Source: Narthecium ossifragum | Taxonomy: Eukaryota; Streptophyta; Magnoliopsida; Dioscoreales; Nartheciaceae | DNA: 64,000 bases | Assembly (NCBI GenBank): GCA_963920575.1 | Contig: OY986968.1 | Coordinates: 21,768,129-21,832,128 of the forward strand | Reading direction: 5' to 3' | In this document: piece by piece, positions 44,828 to 55,462 of the stretch | Position numbering within the stretch: the stretch's first letter is position 1 | Layout: each line of letters opens with the position of its first letter | The notes under the pieces: generated by a model | Told to the model about the DNA's origin: nothing | Database searches by the model: none | Seen by the model: only the letters and a program-made list of their open reading frames with translations | Position numbers and translations under genes: made by a program

Positions 44828-46633
44828 TGATAAGACGTGAAAAGTGCATAAATCACCCTTTAAATTTGGCATTGTTAGTCTCCGAACAATGCCTCACTGA
44901 CTATCATTACCCCATTGTTGGTACAAGAGCCCTCAGCGAGGATTGGATCAAGTTTGGAGCGCAAACGAACTCATTTGGGCAATTCCAGGACAAAGAAAAT
45001 TGATCTTCTATTGAAGAAGATCGACCCTTTAAAGACATTAAGAATAATCCAACCTGAGGAATAAAGATCGATCTTCACAAGCCAAGAAGATCGATCTAAA
45101 CTGTGCGCCAACAGTTCCAGAGAGCAACAATTCAATACATCGATCTTCAACCTTCTGTGCAAAAGAGATGACAGAGAGTAACAATTCAAAAGATCGATCT
45201 TCCTTCACTAGAAGATCGATCATCTTATGAAGCTGAAGAACACATGAAGCGACAAAGATCGATCTTCACATAATAGGAAGATCAATCTTCCTCGGGAAGC
45301 ATCCAACCATCCAAGAACAAAGATCGATCTTCTTCTATAAGAAAATCGATCTTCTACGGGAGCGGCCAAGCACACGAGACAAAAGATCGATATTCTCCTC
45401 TATGAAGATCGATCTTTCCTTACCAGCTCAGCAAAATCAACAACCCATATCTAATCCGAGTGGGGGTGGGTGCTAGGCTATAAATAGACCCTTTTGGGGG
45501 GATTTTGGGGATCCTCTTGTACTCTTTCTTAGGACCTTTCCTCTTTTAACTTCTCTCCACCCAATTTAGAATAGGATATTTTGGAGGAGATTTATGGTAG
45601 GAGAGCTTCATTAACCTTCATCTATGGATCAATCCCTCAAGATGAGTACTTAAACTCCTAGCCTAGGGATTCTTATGATGTAATAAGGGTTTCTATTAGG
45701 GATTTTTTGGAATTTAAGGCTCGTAGTCCTTCTTGAATGGTTTGTATGGATTGATATTAATGTCTATATGAATTTGGTGTTGATTTCATGGTTGGTTGAT
45801 TGGATTGCCTATTTGTGCCCTAGATCTAGGTCTATTGCATGTTAGGGCTTGGATGAAAACCTCTAATATGGGGAGATTCATGCTAGAACCATTGATACTC
45901 TCTTGATGAGGGATTTTAGCCAAGATTAGAGGTGTTGATGAGGGATTTTAGCCAAGATTAGAGGTGTTGTGGTGAGAGAACCACCACAAACCTATCCCTA
46001 ACCTTTCACCCATCCTATCTTTATAGATTTGGCCATCGAGATGCTAGAACCATCTCGATCTTACACCTAGATCCACACTATGAAAGTTTTCTTGCAACGA
46101 ATCCCTTCTAACTAGAGGATTTGTTAACGGCGATCGAAACTCATAGTTAGGTCGCCGATTTTTAGATGATTATTCTTGCCGATGAGGATGAGGGATCTTA
46201 ACCCGATCCTCATCGAGTGATAGGTGGAATTTGCCATTCGCCTATTGACAATTAGATTTACTCATTCAAGTTGGTTAGCTCACCCTTATCCTAGGAAGAC
46301 CTAGTAGAACCCTTGTTATTGATTAAGGATCCCTCGGCCTTTCCTCATATTTTGGTTTAGTCTAGTTAAAAACCAAAATATAGATCCCTTGTTATTGATC
46401 ATCCTTTAGCATTAATTTTGGTTTAGTCTAGTTAAAAACCCAAATCTAAATCTTTTTCCCCAACTTCTTGGCAAGGATCTATACATACTATCCTACCTCA
46501 ATCTTAGTTTTTCCCCATGGATCGACTCGGACTCACCACTGGCTACCCCCCAAGGTAGTTACTTAGTAGTTCGATTATAAATTTGTAATTTTGATCGGGC
46601 GTGTTAAGCCACGACACTTTTCATGCTTTATCA
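44828..46633 (+). mobile_element. Complete solo LTR, Tat/Athila-type
   Basis: Starts TGATAAGACGTGAAAAGTGC and ends CACTTTTCATGCTTTATCA, so the two ends form an imperfect inverted repeat. GTTTC precedes (44823-44827) and follows (46634-46638) it as a perfect 5-bp duplication. 1806 bp. Internal-region loss through LTR-LTR recombination is the usual origin. Confidence 0.92.
44996..45415. repeat. Paired GATCGATC palindrome array, seven pairs
   Basis: Pair cores start at 44998/45019, 45066/45089, 45138 (partner lost), 45192/45214, 45257/45280, 45322/45344 and 45385/45407. The distance within pairs is 21-23 bp and the pairs recur at 68, 72, 54, 65, 65 and 63 bp. Several cores carry one mismatch. 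Confidence 0.95.
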
Positions 46634-46789
46634 GTTTCTCGCTATAACTTGTACGACCGTTTCCCAAACCAATAAGAAGAACGCTATAAGCTAACTGCCC
46701 TCTGGACGTAGGCGATTCTCACCTAACCATGTTAAATCGATATTCTATCCTTTTCTTTAATTTATTTGTATAGATCTTGTGTGTTGCGA

Positions 46790-46900
46790 TCTTTAACATA
46801 TTTGAAACAAAATCCAAATGTTATGGTCATATTTGAAACTTTTGAAACTATATGATCTTAAATGAAACTTGACCCACACCACATGGTCCAAAATAATAAT
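46790..46900 (-). repeat. Inverted diverged copy of the 41281-41560 repeat
   Basis: On the minus strand it reads TAAATTATTATTTTGGACCATGTGG...GGGTCAAGTTTCATTTAAG, matching the blocks near 41281 and 41464. It may be the right end of a transposon whose left end is near 41281. Confidence 0.45.
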
Positions 46901-47159
46901 TTACTTATTTTTACGTCCGATGGCTATCTACAAAATATCTAGCTTTGGCTGGCCATCCTTCGGTGCCAAGTGTCCACATACGAAACTTCACTGTTAGTTT
47001 ATATCAAATGTCTCTGTCCTTAGTCACACAATTGAAGAATTAAGGGGGATTAGGAGGCAGCATCATAGAATGAACTTATCCCCTTAAAAAACACTAATCA
47101 TAAGATTTGTTGTCTTAACACCATTTTACCCTACAAAAGACACATATACCCCCCATTCA

Positions 47160-47590
47160 CAACCAACATCGCTCCCCATCCCTTCACTCAGACGCCATTC
47201 TCCTCTTCCTCGATCACGTCGCCGTCGTCACCGCCTATCACCGTCGCCATCGTCGTCACCGCCTATCGCTGCTCGTCATCCCATTCGCTGCCACAACTCC
47301 GACGCCATTCTCCTCTTCCATGATCGCGTCGTCGTCGTCGCCACCCATCACCGTTGCCGTCGTCGGGACCGGATCTCCACGCTACTGTCGTCACCATCAT
47401 CAGGACCAGATCTCCACGCCGTCGTCGTCACCGTCTATCGCCGCTCATCACCCCATTCACTGCCACAACTTCGACGCCATTCTCCTCTTCCTCGGAACCT
47501 CCCGGATCTATAGATCGTGTGCCTCCTAACCACCAAGAGGGTTGTAGCACCGGTAGCCGTCGAGGAGGAGGTGGATGCCCGGGCCGATGA
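47160..47590 (+). repeat. GC-rich imperfect repeats (CCGTCGTCACC words)
   Basis: GACGCCATTCTCCTCTTCC recurs near 47190, 47300 and 47473 within CCGTCGTCGTCACC-rich sequence. No gene is supported. Confidence 0.6.
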
Positions 47591-48280
47591 CTTCATCAAG
47601 AGTTCAAGAGGACCTGCACGAAGCAGCTGGCAGAATCCGCATTGAAAAGATAAAAGAGAAAACTGAAAACTGAAAAGAGAAAACTGAAAAGAGAAAATTA
47701 AAACATACCTGCATCGAGAGATAGACTATTTCAAGATACACATCAGCAACGACCACACAGCTCTGCGACCTCTCTAGACCGGAGGCGCCACCCATTCCAC
47801 CGTGCCAGCGGCTTCACCTTGGAATCCTTGCAGTGGACGTTGCATAAAGAGGAAAGAGAAACCTGAAAACTAAAAACTGAAAAGAGAAAAGAGAAAAAAG
47901 AAAAGAGAAAACTGAGCTAGCAGCTCCACCCTAGCTCCACTACCAACAATCACCGTCGTAGCCCCCCTATAGGCAGCCAGTTACTAAGGCGAGGTCCACA
48001 TCTTCGACGACCACATCATCCGGTGAATCCCACTCTTTCACCGGCATCTCCCCACGCAATCTCCCTCTCTCTCCATCACTCGTCCACCGCCTCTCTCTCT
48101 CTCTCACTCTCTCTCTCTCTCTCAATCCCCGCAGCCATCTCCCACCTCCACCCCGACCATCATTGAGGTCGCCATCACCTTGCAGCCCCCTCGCCTCTAT
48201 TCCTGCGAAGCCCACCACCAGCGAGATTCGAGTTTGGATGAAGCCTTGGGTGTCTGGATCCGAGGTCGGATGGGACGCGA
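47591..48280. other. Low-complexity interval
   Basis: Contains two GAAAACTGAAAAGAGAAA-rich blocks (47645-47705, 47845-47920) and a CTCTCT run near 48095-48125. No gene is seen. Confidence 0.55.
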
Positions 48281-48845
48281 GCGGCCGGAGAAGGTGAGAT
48301 CGAGCGGAAACAGTGTCGGGCCCGAGTGGGGTGAGGAACTCGGGAGAGTTTCCCGGCGACTTGAGGTTGGATATCGGCGACTAGAGGGTTGGGGAGAGGT
48401 CGGCGGACGGAAAAGTGGACGGATCTGTTGTTTGGGAAGGTCGGGGTGGTCGGATGCGGTGGGATATGGTGGTTGTGGCGCCGGCTTGGAGAGAGGAGCT
48501 CGGGGTGGATTTCATCGGAGGGAGGCCTCGTCAGGGTCAGAATGGAGTAGATCATGGTGTGGGAGCCCGGAGAAGGCGAGATCAAGCGGAAGCGGTGCCG
48601 GGCCCGAGTGGGGTGAGGAACTCGAGAGAGATTCCCAACGACTGGAAGTTGGATCTCAACGGCTGGAGGGATGGGGAGAGGTCAGCACAAGGAAAAGTGG
48701 CATGATCTGTTGTTTGGGAAGGTCGGGGTGGTCGGATGCGGTGGGATATGGTGGTTGCGGCGCCGGCTTGGAGAGAGGAGCTCGGGGTGGATTTCGTCGG
48801 AGGGAGCTCTCGTCGGGGTCAGAATGGAGTAGATCATGGTGCGAT
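48281..48845 (+). repeat. 282-bp tandem duplication in GC-rich sequence
   Basis: Two copies, 48281-48562 and 48563-48845, share blocks such as GGGCCCGAGTGGGGTGAGGA and GGTCGGGGTGGTCGGATGCG. Because 282 is a multiple of three, an open frame of 229 codons (48180-48869) runs through both. It resembles no family I recognise and is Gly/Arg/Ser-rich, so I do not call it a gene. Confidence 0.85.
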
Positions 48846-48869
48846 CAAATCGAAACCATTTCGATTTGA

Positions 48870-49930
48870 ATGAATTACGCCAAAAAATGAAAATAAAACA
48901 ACCTTTAACTACTTTAAATGAATACAACTATATACTTTCTCAAATATACAACATAGACGACGCAGGGGTAAAAATGACATGTAAAATACGTAACCTCTCA
49001 TAACTGCCTTGAAATGGTGTTTATACGTTAAAATACAAGATGGTGGTGTATCAGTTAATAAGTTTACTTGTTTTGATATAAACACTAATTAACTAAATAA
49101 TTAATTAGTCACCGCTATTTTAGCCTGGTCCAGTTGTAAATGATGGAGTTTGCTCCCTTGACTGGATCATTCAACGGAATATTTCTGAAAATATCACCTA
49201 GTTTATGCTTAAATTGTTTATACATGTTGTGATTACCTTTTGACTTGAAATTACAAGTTGGATATGTTATATTCAATGGATCAAATTTGTATCGGTTTTG
49301 GCTTATTCGCCCCAGTTGTCAGTTGACCACCTATAGTACCATGCAGTTTTTTTTTGAAAATCCAAAAACGAGATAAACATGATATTAAATATGACAATTA
49401 GACAAATGTCATATTTGGAAGTAGTTGTAGATAGAGCAATTGCTATAATTTCATAATCGAATAAAGGAGGAGGATATGCACAGAAAATAAAATAAAATAA
49501 GGATTTGCAATCACAATCATGGATTAATATCATAGTTTACGCTCAAAAGATTCTAAATATCATATTTCCCCTTGCAGTCTGTTTGAAAAATTATCTTTTC
49601 TCCGCGAGAAATTATGTTGTAGAATAGCTAGCCTACGCCTACTTGGACCAGATGGATCGTCGTAAAGCAACTCAGATATGATTGGATGCATCACCAATTC
49701 CTGCCAAAGATGGGGACTTACCAAAAATTGACCTTGCTAGTTTCCTAGTTTGCTTGGGTTCCTTATGAAGAGTAGTGATTCGGGTCTCCGATTCACCATT
49801 ACATCAATACACTCTTTTTACATATATTAAACACATATGCATATACATACAATACATAAATATATTTTCATATATACATGTAAAAAGTAATTATCAACAG
49901 TAAACCAGTTCTCTATCTCTTAGATAGAGA
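48870..49930. other. AT-rich interval without recognised features
   Basis: Only short frames occur. No element ends were identified. Confidence 0.5.
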
Positions 49931-50039
49931 ACCAGCGTGTGGACCATCCGATCCCATCGGAGGGTCCACATCTGCTCAACCTGCTTAAGACCACCCCCCC
50001 ATCCAACTGTGGACCAGTCTCTCCCGTGCCTTAGACGAC

Positions 50040-50235
50040 TCCTCGCTCATCCCGGCCTCCCTCGCCGACGCTGGCCTCCCTCGCCACGGCCTCCCTCGCG
50101 TCGGCCTCCCTCGCCACGGCCTCCCTCACGCCGGCCTTCCTCGCGCCGGCCTCCCCTCGCCACGGCCTCCCTCAACCTCGCCCGTCCCTCGTCCACCCCT
50201 CGACCTCGCCCGTCCCGGCCTCCTCGCTACGGGGC
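50040..50235 (+). repeat. Tandem repeat of about 17 bp (GGCCTCCCTCGCCAC)
   Basis: Roughly ten degenerate copies of GGCCTCCCTCGCCAC/GGCCTCCCTCGCGTC. The Pro/Arg-rich frames across it are artefacts. Confidence 0.8.
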
Positions 50236-50393
50236 TGATGGGCCGGCAAAACAGGACACCGACCATCGTCGTGCTCTGGTCGATCTTGTTGGCGTCCTCT
50301 TCTCGTTGGTTTAGGTCCGGATAGATCCCTTCTTGCCTAAGCCGAAAGGTCCTGTCCTCAAGCCGTGTGGCGTTGAGTGCTAGCATGGTGCTT

Positions 50394-50593
50394 NNNNNNN
50401 NNNNNNNNNNNNNNNNNNNNNNNNNNNNNNNNNNNNNNNNNNNNNNNNNNNNNNNNNNNNNNNNNNNNNNNNNNNNNNNNNNNNNNNNNNNNNNNNNNNN
50501 NNNNNNNNNNNNNNNNNNNNNNNNNNNNNNNNNNNNNNNNNNNNNNNNNNNNNNNNNNNNNNNNNNNNNNNNNNNNNNNNNNNNNNNNNNNNN
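50394..50593. other. Assembly gap, 200 N
   Basis: Exactly 200 unknown bases, a typical fixed-size scaffold gap. The true distance, and sequence continuity between the two sides, are unknown. Confidence 1.
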
Positions 50594-51585
50594 AGTCTAA
50601 GGACTGCCAAGGTTTCATAACCCTATCGATGTCCCAAGGGCTCCCGACATGAACCTTGCTCATCACCCTAAGCACCCAACAGGGGAAAAGATTCCATGCG
50701 GGATCACCCTCTGCACCAACAGAGGGACAGAACCATGCAGGACACCTCCACTTAGCACCTGGGTACGGAGTACAAGGGGGAAACACCCACCCAAACTAGC
50801 CTAACATGTCTAATGCACAGTTAAGCAAAACAGGGCAGATAGATATAAAGCTGTAAACAAGCAACAAGGCAAGGGCACACCTTCGGCCCATTTATACTAA
50901 ACACTCCCGAGGGCCATGACTCCCTCGGTTCACCACAAAGCGGTAAGAGCATACCGTCAGCCCATTTATTCTACACACCTGAGAGGCATCACCCTCCCAG
51001 TTCAACCACAAAGCGATAAACATTCATGCATAAATCACTACAGGATAAACCCCGAGGGTAAAACCGTAAAGACCATTTACAAGCGAAGCCCCGCGGGCAA
51101 AACCCTTGAAAACCCTCTCTGCTACTGAAGGATCGATCCTTCACCCAGGGAGGATCGATCATTCAAGCAACAGTGAGCTTCCCTCACTGTCGAGCCAAAG
51201 AAGATCGATCACTCCTTCCAAGAAGATCGATCTTTTTGGTGACAGAGGGCACCCTTCCAGTCGCACCAAGGAAGATCGATCATTCTCCCAGAAAGATCGA
51301 TCATTCTCGGGACGAAGGGTAACCAGGCTGACCCAGGCCCCATGATCGATCTCCTCCCATAAGAAGATCGATCATGTGGCTGGGCGCAGCAAACTAACAC
51401 CAGAGGATCGATCACTTCACCCAGGAAGATCGATCATGATGGGTTCCGATGTACTTCCGGCCGGGAAAACCGCCGGAATACACAACCAAACCTCACCAAA
51501 CTTGGTGGGCTGGTAGATCTGATAACCACGAAGCTCCTCAAGGCTTCAAAACCGGAAAAACACCAACTCCACAAGAGATCTAAAA
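50594..51585 (-). mobile_element. Reverse-oriented chromovirus-type LTR, left part
   Basis: Shares the block around 50880-51010 with 20585-20790 (CATTTATACTAAACA, CACAAAGCGATAAA). It continues after the insertion at 51586-53356 to the LTR start TGTGAGGACCTG, read on the minus strand from 54010. Its other end is hidden in or beyond the gap. Confidence 0.75.
51127..51435. repeat. Paired GATCGATC palindrome array, five pairs
   Basis: Pairs start at 51131/51153, 51203/51225, 51274/51295, 51344/51366 and 51406/51428. The distance within pairs is 22, 22, 21, 22 and 22 bp, and pairs recur at 72, 71, 70 and 62 bp. Confidence 0.97.
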
Positions 51586-53356
51586 GGCTTAAATATGCGT
51601 TTAGTCCCTGAAATTTCTGACAAGTTTTTATTATGTCCCTGTACTTTAAAAATTCCCAATTGAATCCTTGGGTTTTTCGAACCGGGATCAATCAGGTCCT
51701 TCCGTCCACTCGTCGTCCGCCGATTAACGGCGGCTCAGCCCAAACCGACCCGGACCTACGAACCGGGCAATGGGTCAGGTGAATCGGCGGCTACTTCATG
51801 ATCTACCTTGCCATCACCAACCGTTCGCTAGCCCCGAGAGAGATGCCGTCGCCCGCCTACCGCTGGCCGTAGCGACCCAGCGAGCACGGTCGCTCTCGAG
51901 GAGGAGTATGGTGCCTGGGTGCTCGCAGTCGTGGCCGGGGCGACTGGGGTGACCATCGTCGACGTAGGGAGGCCTCTGGGAGGATCGCGACGGCGACTGG
52001 GAGCAGGGGACGCGGTGGAGGGGGTTGTACGTCGGTGGGTTAGAGAGAGGTGAGGCCATGGAAGCGGAGGTTTGCCGGGGGTGATGGAGGTCTGCCGGGA
52101 GCCGCCATGAGCCGCCATGCTCTCGCGCAACAGAAAAAAAAGGAAGAGGAAGGGAGGGCTCAGGCGAAACATAGGAAGGAGAGAGAGAGGAAAAGAAAAT
52201 AAAACGGAAAAGAAATAAAAAGGGGCTATCTCAGCCGTCCTCCTCATCGCGTGGCTCCTCATCGCGTGGCTCCTCGTCGGCACCAGCAATCGTGGCCGGG
52301 GCGACTGGGGTGGCCATCGTCGACGTAGGGAGGCCTCTGGGAGGATCGCGACGGTGACTGGGAGCAGGGGACGCGGCGGAGGGGGTTGTACGTCGGTGGG
52401 TTAGAGAGAGGTGAGGCCATGGAAGCGGAGGTTTGCCGGGGGTGATGGAGGTCTGCCGGGAGCCGCCATGAGCCGCCGTGCTCTCGCACAACAGAAAAAA
52501 AAAAAAAAGGAAGAGGGAGGGAGGGCTCAGGCAAAACATAGGAAGGAGAGAGAGAGGAAGAGAAAATAAAACGGAAAAGAAATAAAAAGGGGCTATCTCG
52601 GCCGTCCTCCTCATCGTGTGGCTCCCCGTCGTCGTCTCCGTCGGCACCAGCAGTCGTGGCCGGGGCGACTGGGGTGGCCATCGTCGACGTAGGGAGGCCT
52701 TTGGGAGGATCGCGACGGCGACCGGGAGCAGGGGACGCGGCGGAGGGGGCTGTACGACGACTTCTCTGGGCTTATAAGCAAAGGCCACGATGGAGACGGC
52801 ATCGGCGTCGGCGTTGGCGGCGGAGGATGAAGATGGAGGCGACGAGAAAGAGGAGGATGCCAGCGGCGAGGAGGCAGGAGACTGCGATGGTAAGGTTGGA
52901 GACGGTGAGGAGCTGGCGGTGGTAGACTCTGTGCGTCTTGGCTTGGGGTGGTGAAAAAGCAGCGGAGGAGCTGGCGGTGGTGGTTCCGCCGCACCGACCT
53001 CACCCTCCATGGCACCATCCCCTCACCCTCCGGCGACGCCCTCCTCCTCGAGTACGCCGACGCTGGATCCCTCCACGCCATCCTTGTCGGAGAAGAATGC
53101 ACCTCGATCAACAGGGGAGAGAAGGAGAGGAGAGAGAGAGAAAAAATAATTAAAAAATAATTTTAGTTGGTCAAAATCAGTATAAATCGGTCAAAATCAA
53201 TCTTCTTGGCTCCGTTAGATTCGACTAACGGCGTTTGGACAGAGGACTGTATTAGACCGGTTCAAAAAGTCAGGGGATTCAATCGAGAATTTTTAAAGTA
53301 CAGGGACTTGATAAAAACTTGGCAGAAACCCCAGGGACGAAATGCATATTTAAGCC
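51586..53356. mobile_element. Terminal-inverted-repeat element of 1.77 kb inside the LTR
   Basis: GGCTTAAATATGCGTTTAGTCCCTG at the left is mirrored at the right (read inverted, GGCTTAAATATGCATTTCGTCC). The similarity extends over about 110 bp including GTCCCTGTACTTTAAAAATTC. The flanks share only AAAA, so the duplication length and superfamily are unclear; a Mutator-like origin is possible. The interior has a 362-bp tandem repeat and a segment whose minus strand encodes a membrane-helix-like stretch (LLFLVASIFILRRQRRR, near 52800-52910), possibly from a receptor-like gene. Confidence 0.7.
51931..52755 (+). repeat. About 362-bp tandem repeat, 2.3 copies
   Basis: GTGGCCGGGGCGACTGGGGT begins units at 51931, 52292 and 52656. 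Copies differ mainly in a poly-A run (near 52133 and 52495) and in the number of CTCCTCATCGCGTGG units. Confidence 0.9.
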
Positions 53357-54010
53357 AAAACGAAAACCAAAACCGGATTCAAAACCTCGGAAAACAACCG
53401 GAGTTTAGAATGAGAACCCTACCTCCAAAACGCAGCTTCGATCCACAAGTCCTACCCCAGGACCTTCCTCGACTTGCCACGAACCCAACGAGCCTTCAAG
53501 CTCCCGGAAAGATGGCCGCAGGAGGAAGAACGGAGGAGGAGAAGGAGCGGTCTCAACCGGGGAAGAAACAGAGCCGCGCGAGGGAGAAGAAGAAGAGAGG
53601 AAGAAAGGAAGGGGGGAAAGGGCGGGTAAGGCCGGGGAAAAGCCGGCGAACCCGGGGAAAAGCCGGGGGAGGGGAGGGAAAGTCTTCCCTCCCCAGACAG
53701 GGGAAGCGACGGCCACCGCGGTGGCCGTCCATCGAAAGCCACCGACAAGGACTTCCAGGCACAGGAAGGATCGATCCTCCATGACCAAAGGATCGATCAT
53801 CCCTGCCCAGAAGTGCAAACTTGGGCTGGAAAACGGGCCCAAGCCCAGAACACCCAAGTTAGGGTCAACCTAACCTTTCAAACAAACACAACCATCAAGC
53901 AAGGCCTGTGTGTGCACACCCAGTGTGAAAAACGACCGCCAAGGCGCAATTTCCCAAATTGCCCTTGGGATCAACCACCAGCTATAGGAATAGAGGGGCA
54001 GGTCCTCACA
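53357..54010 (-). mobile_element. Reverse-oriented chromovirus-type LTR, right part
   Basis: Ends TCCTCACA at 54010, complementary to the family LTR start. It holds the inverted repeat GCAATTTCCCAAATTGC (53946-53962) and a palindrome pair with cores at 53769 and 53791 (22 bp apart). Confidence 0.8.
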
Positions 54011-54236
54011 CGCAGAGCAGTGACGCAGAGCTCGAGGAGTTGCGCACATCGGCAGGCATGGAGGGCACAGACGGGGACTGGACAGTATCGTCAGACGGAG
54101 GGCTACGATTCAAAGGCAGAGTAGCAGTTTCAGCATATCCAGTTCTATGAGACGACGTCTTACGAGAGTTCCATCACTCTCATTTTGCAGTTCATCCCGG
54201 GGGCACCAAGATGTACCAGGACCTACGATGGTAGTT
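54011..54236 (+). pseudogene. Chromovirus integrase zinc-finger fragment
   Basis: Plus-strand reading gives SDAELEELRTSAG, DWTVSSDGGLRFKGRVAV, a TGA, then LREFHHSHFAVHPGGTKMY. This is the RNase H-integrase junction and HHCC finger of a Tekay-like element. It abuts the reverse LTR on the left and is cut off after KMYQDLRW. Confidence 0.75.
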
Positions 54237-54467
54237 CTGAGGGTGCAGCCGGTGTCAGTCTCGAGCCAGGTGCTGAGGGTGTCGGCCTCGAGCCAGGTGC
54301 TGAGGGTGCAGCCGGTGTCGGTCCCTCACCTAGCAGTGTCGGGTTCCTGATAGTGGGACAGCAGTGTTGGTTTCCCATTTTACTGAGGGTGAGACTTGGA
54401 CAGGAGCTCTCAGTGACGTGCGGTGGGGTTGTGGGGCCCCGTAACATACCTAGGCCTAGCTTGGGGG
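54237..54467 (+). mobile_element. Fragment of a chromovirus-type LTR (3' half)
   Basis: Contains the GCAGCCGGTGTC and CTCGAGCCAGGTGCTGAGGG blocks of these LTRs, the latter in three partial copies. It joins directly to the integrase fragment without a normal boundary, so the locus is rearranged. Confidence 0.6.
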
Positions 54468-55462
54468 TGATGAGTGCATGAAAGTGCACTCTGAACAACC
54501 TTATAACCATCTCAATTGCTAGATTATTATCCTTAATCAACATCTTTATTACTATTTTTATATCTATATGTTGCTTCACATAGTTGTTTGGAAAATGCAG
54601 GAAATTGGAGCTAAAAGAAGCTGAAAAGAGTATATGGATCAACTTCAAAAATTAAACTGTACCTTCTCATGAAGAACCAGATGTTGTGCCATATATGGTT
54701 GGAAAGCTCTTGAAGTCTAGATTCTGGAGAATTTTATGGTTCGGGATTCCGAGTTTTCTAGAGGAAGTTACGGCAATTTTAGTACCAATGGCGCAGTCTG
54801 GATGGCAGAACAGTAAATACGCTGGGAGGTCCGATCGATCCGACTATGCAGAATCGTGACAGAGAGTATACTTTTCAGCTGTACACAGTCCGATCGATCG
54901 GACTCGGGAATAGCCAGAGACGAAGGATTTTTACGCAACCGATCGATCCGACGCCCATAGTCCGATCGATCGGACTCTTCCAGTGAAGAAAATCAACGGT
55001 TTAGATCTAATCCGTGATTGTAGAGACTTTGGGGGCTATAAATAAGAAACTTAGGGTTAATCAAAGGGGAGTTCTTGGACGTTTTTGGAGGCTCTTTTCG
55101 GGACTTTTTCAAGAGGAAGAAGATGAAGACATCTCCATCCATGGCCAAGTAATCCGCGGGCATGGCAGACGGATGATCTAGCGAGGAATAGGGTTTCTTC
55201 TCCAACAATGGTTCATAGTTTTTAATCTTCATTGTTAAACTCTTTTCTATGTATCGGATCTTCAAATATTATTTTCAGATTATAGATTGCTTTGTGGTTA
55301 AACATTATTATAAATCCAGTCTTACTTCTTTTATGATATTGTTATCCCATAGTTATCTCTTTTGATTCTCCTACCGAGTCTTACGAGACCTTTGCTATGC
55401 ATTGCCCGTAGTGACAGCTGGTATTGTGTATTCTTAGGGATCTTGTAAGACAAGGTTGGGGT
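54468..55462 (+). mobile_element. Tat/Athila-type 5' LTR, first part
   Basis: Starts TGATGAGTGCATGAAAGTGC. It is interrupted at 55462 by a solo LTR and continues at 57845-58399. Carries the TAGTACCAATGGCGCAGT block. Confidence 0.85.
54829..54973. repeat. GTCCGATCGATCGGAC palindromes
   Basis: Cores start at 54833, 54892, 54941 and 54964. The flanks here are CC/GG rather than AA/TT, yet remain self-complementary. The last two are 23 bp apart. Confidence 0.9.

Noticed and set aside
44996..45415. Palindrome arrays as a CRISPR array
   Set aside because: Spacing is about 22/65 bp with degenerate palindromes of 12-16 bp, inside plant LTRs. There are no constant repeats of 24-37 bp and no cas genes.
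50358..50786. Open frames crossing the N run
   Set aside because: They exist only because unknown bases contain no stop codons.
52231..53010. 259-codon Pro/Ser-rich minus-strand frame as a protein gene
   Set aside because: Runs through the 362-bp tandem repeat of an inverted-repeat element. At most a small captured piece (membrane helix) is believable, and in another frame.
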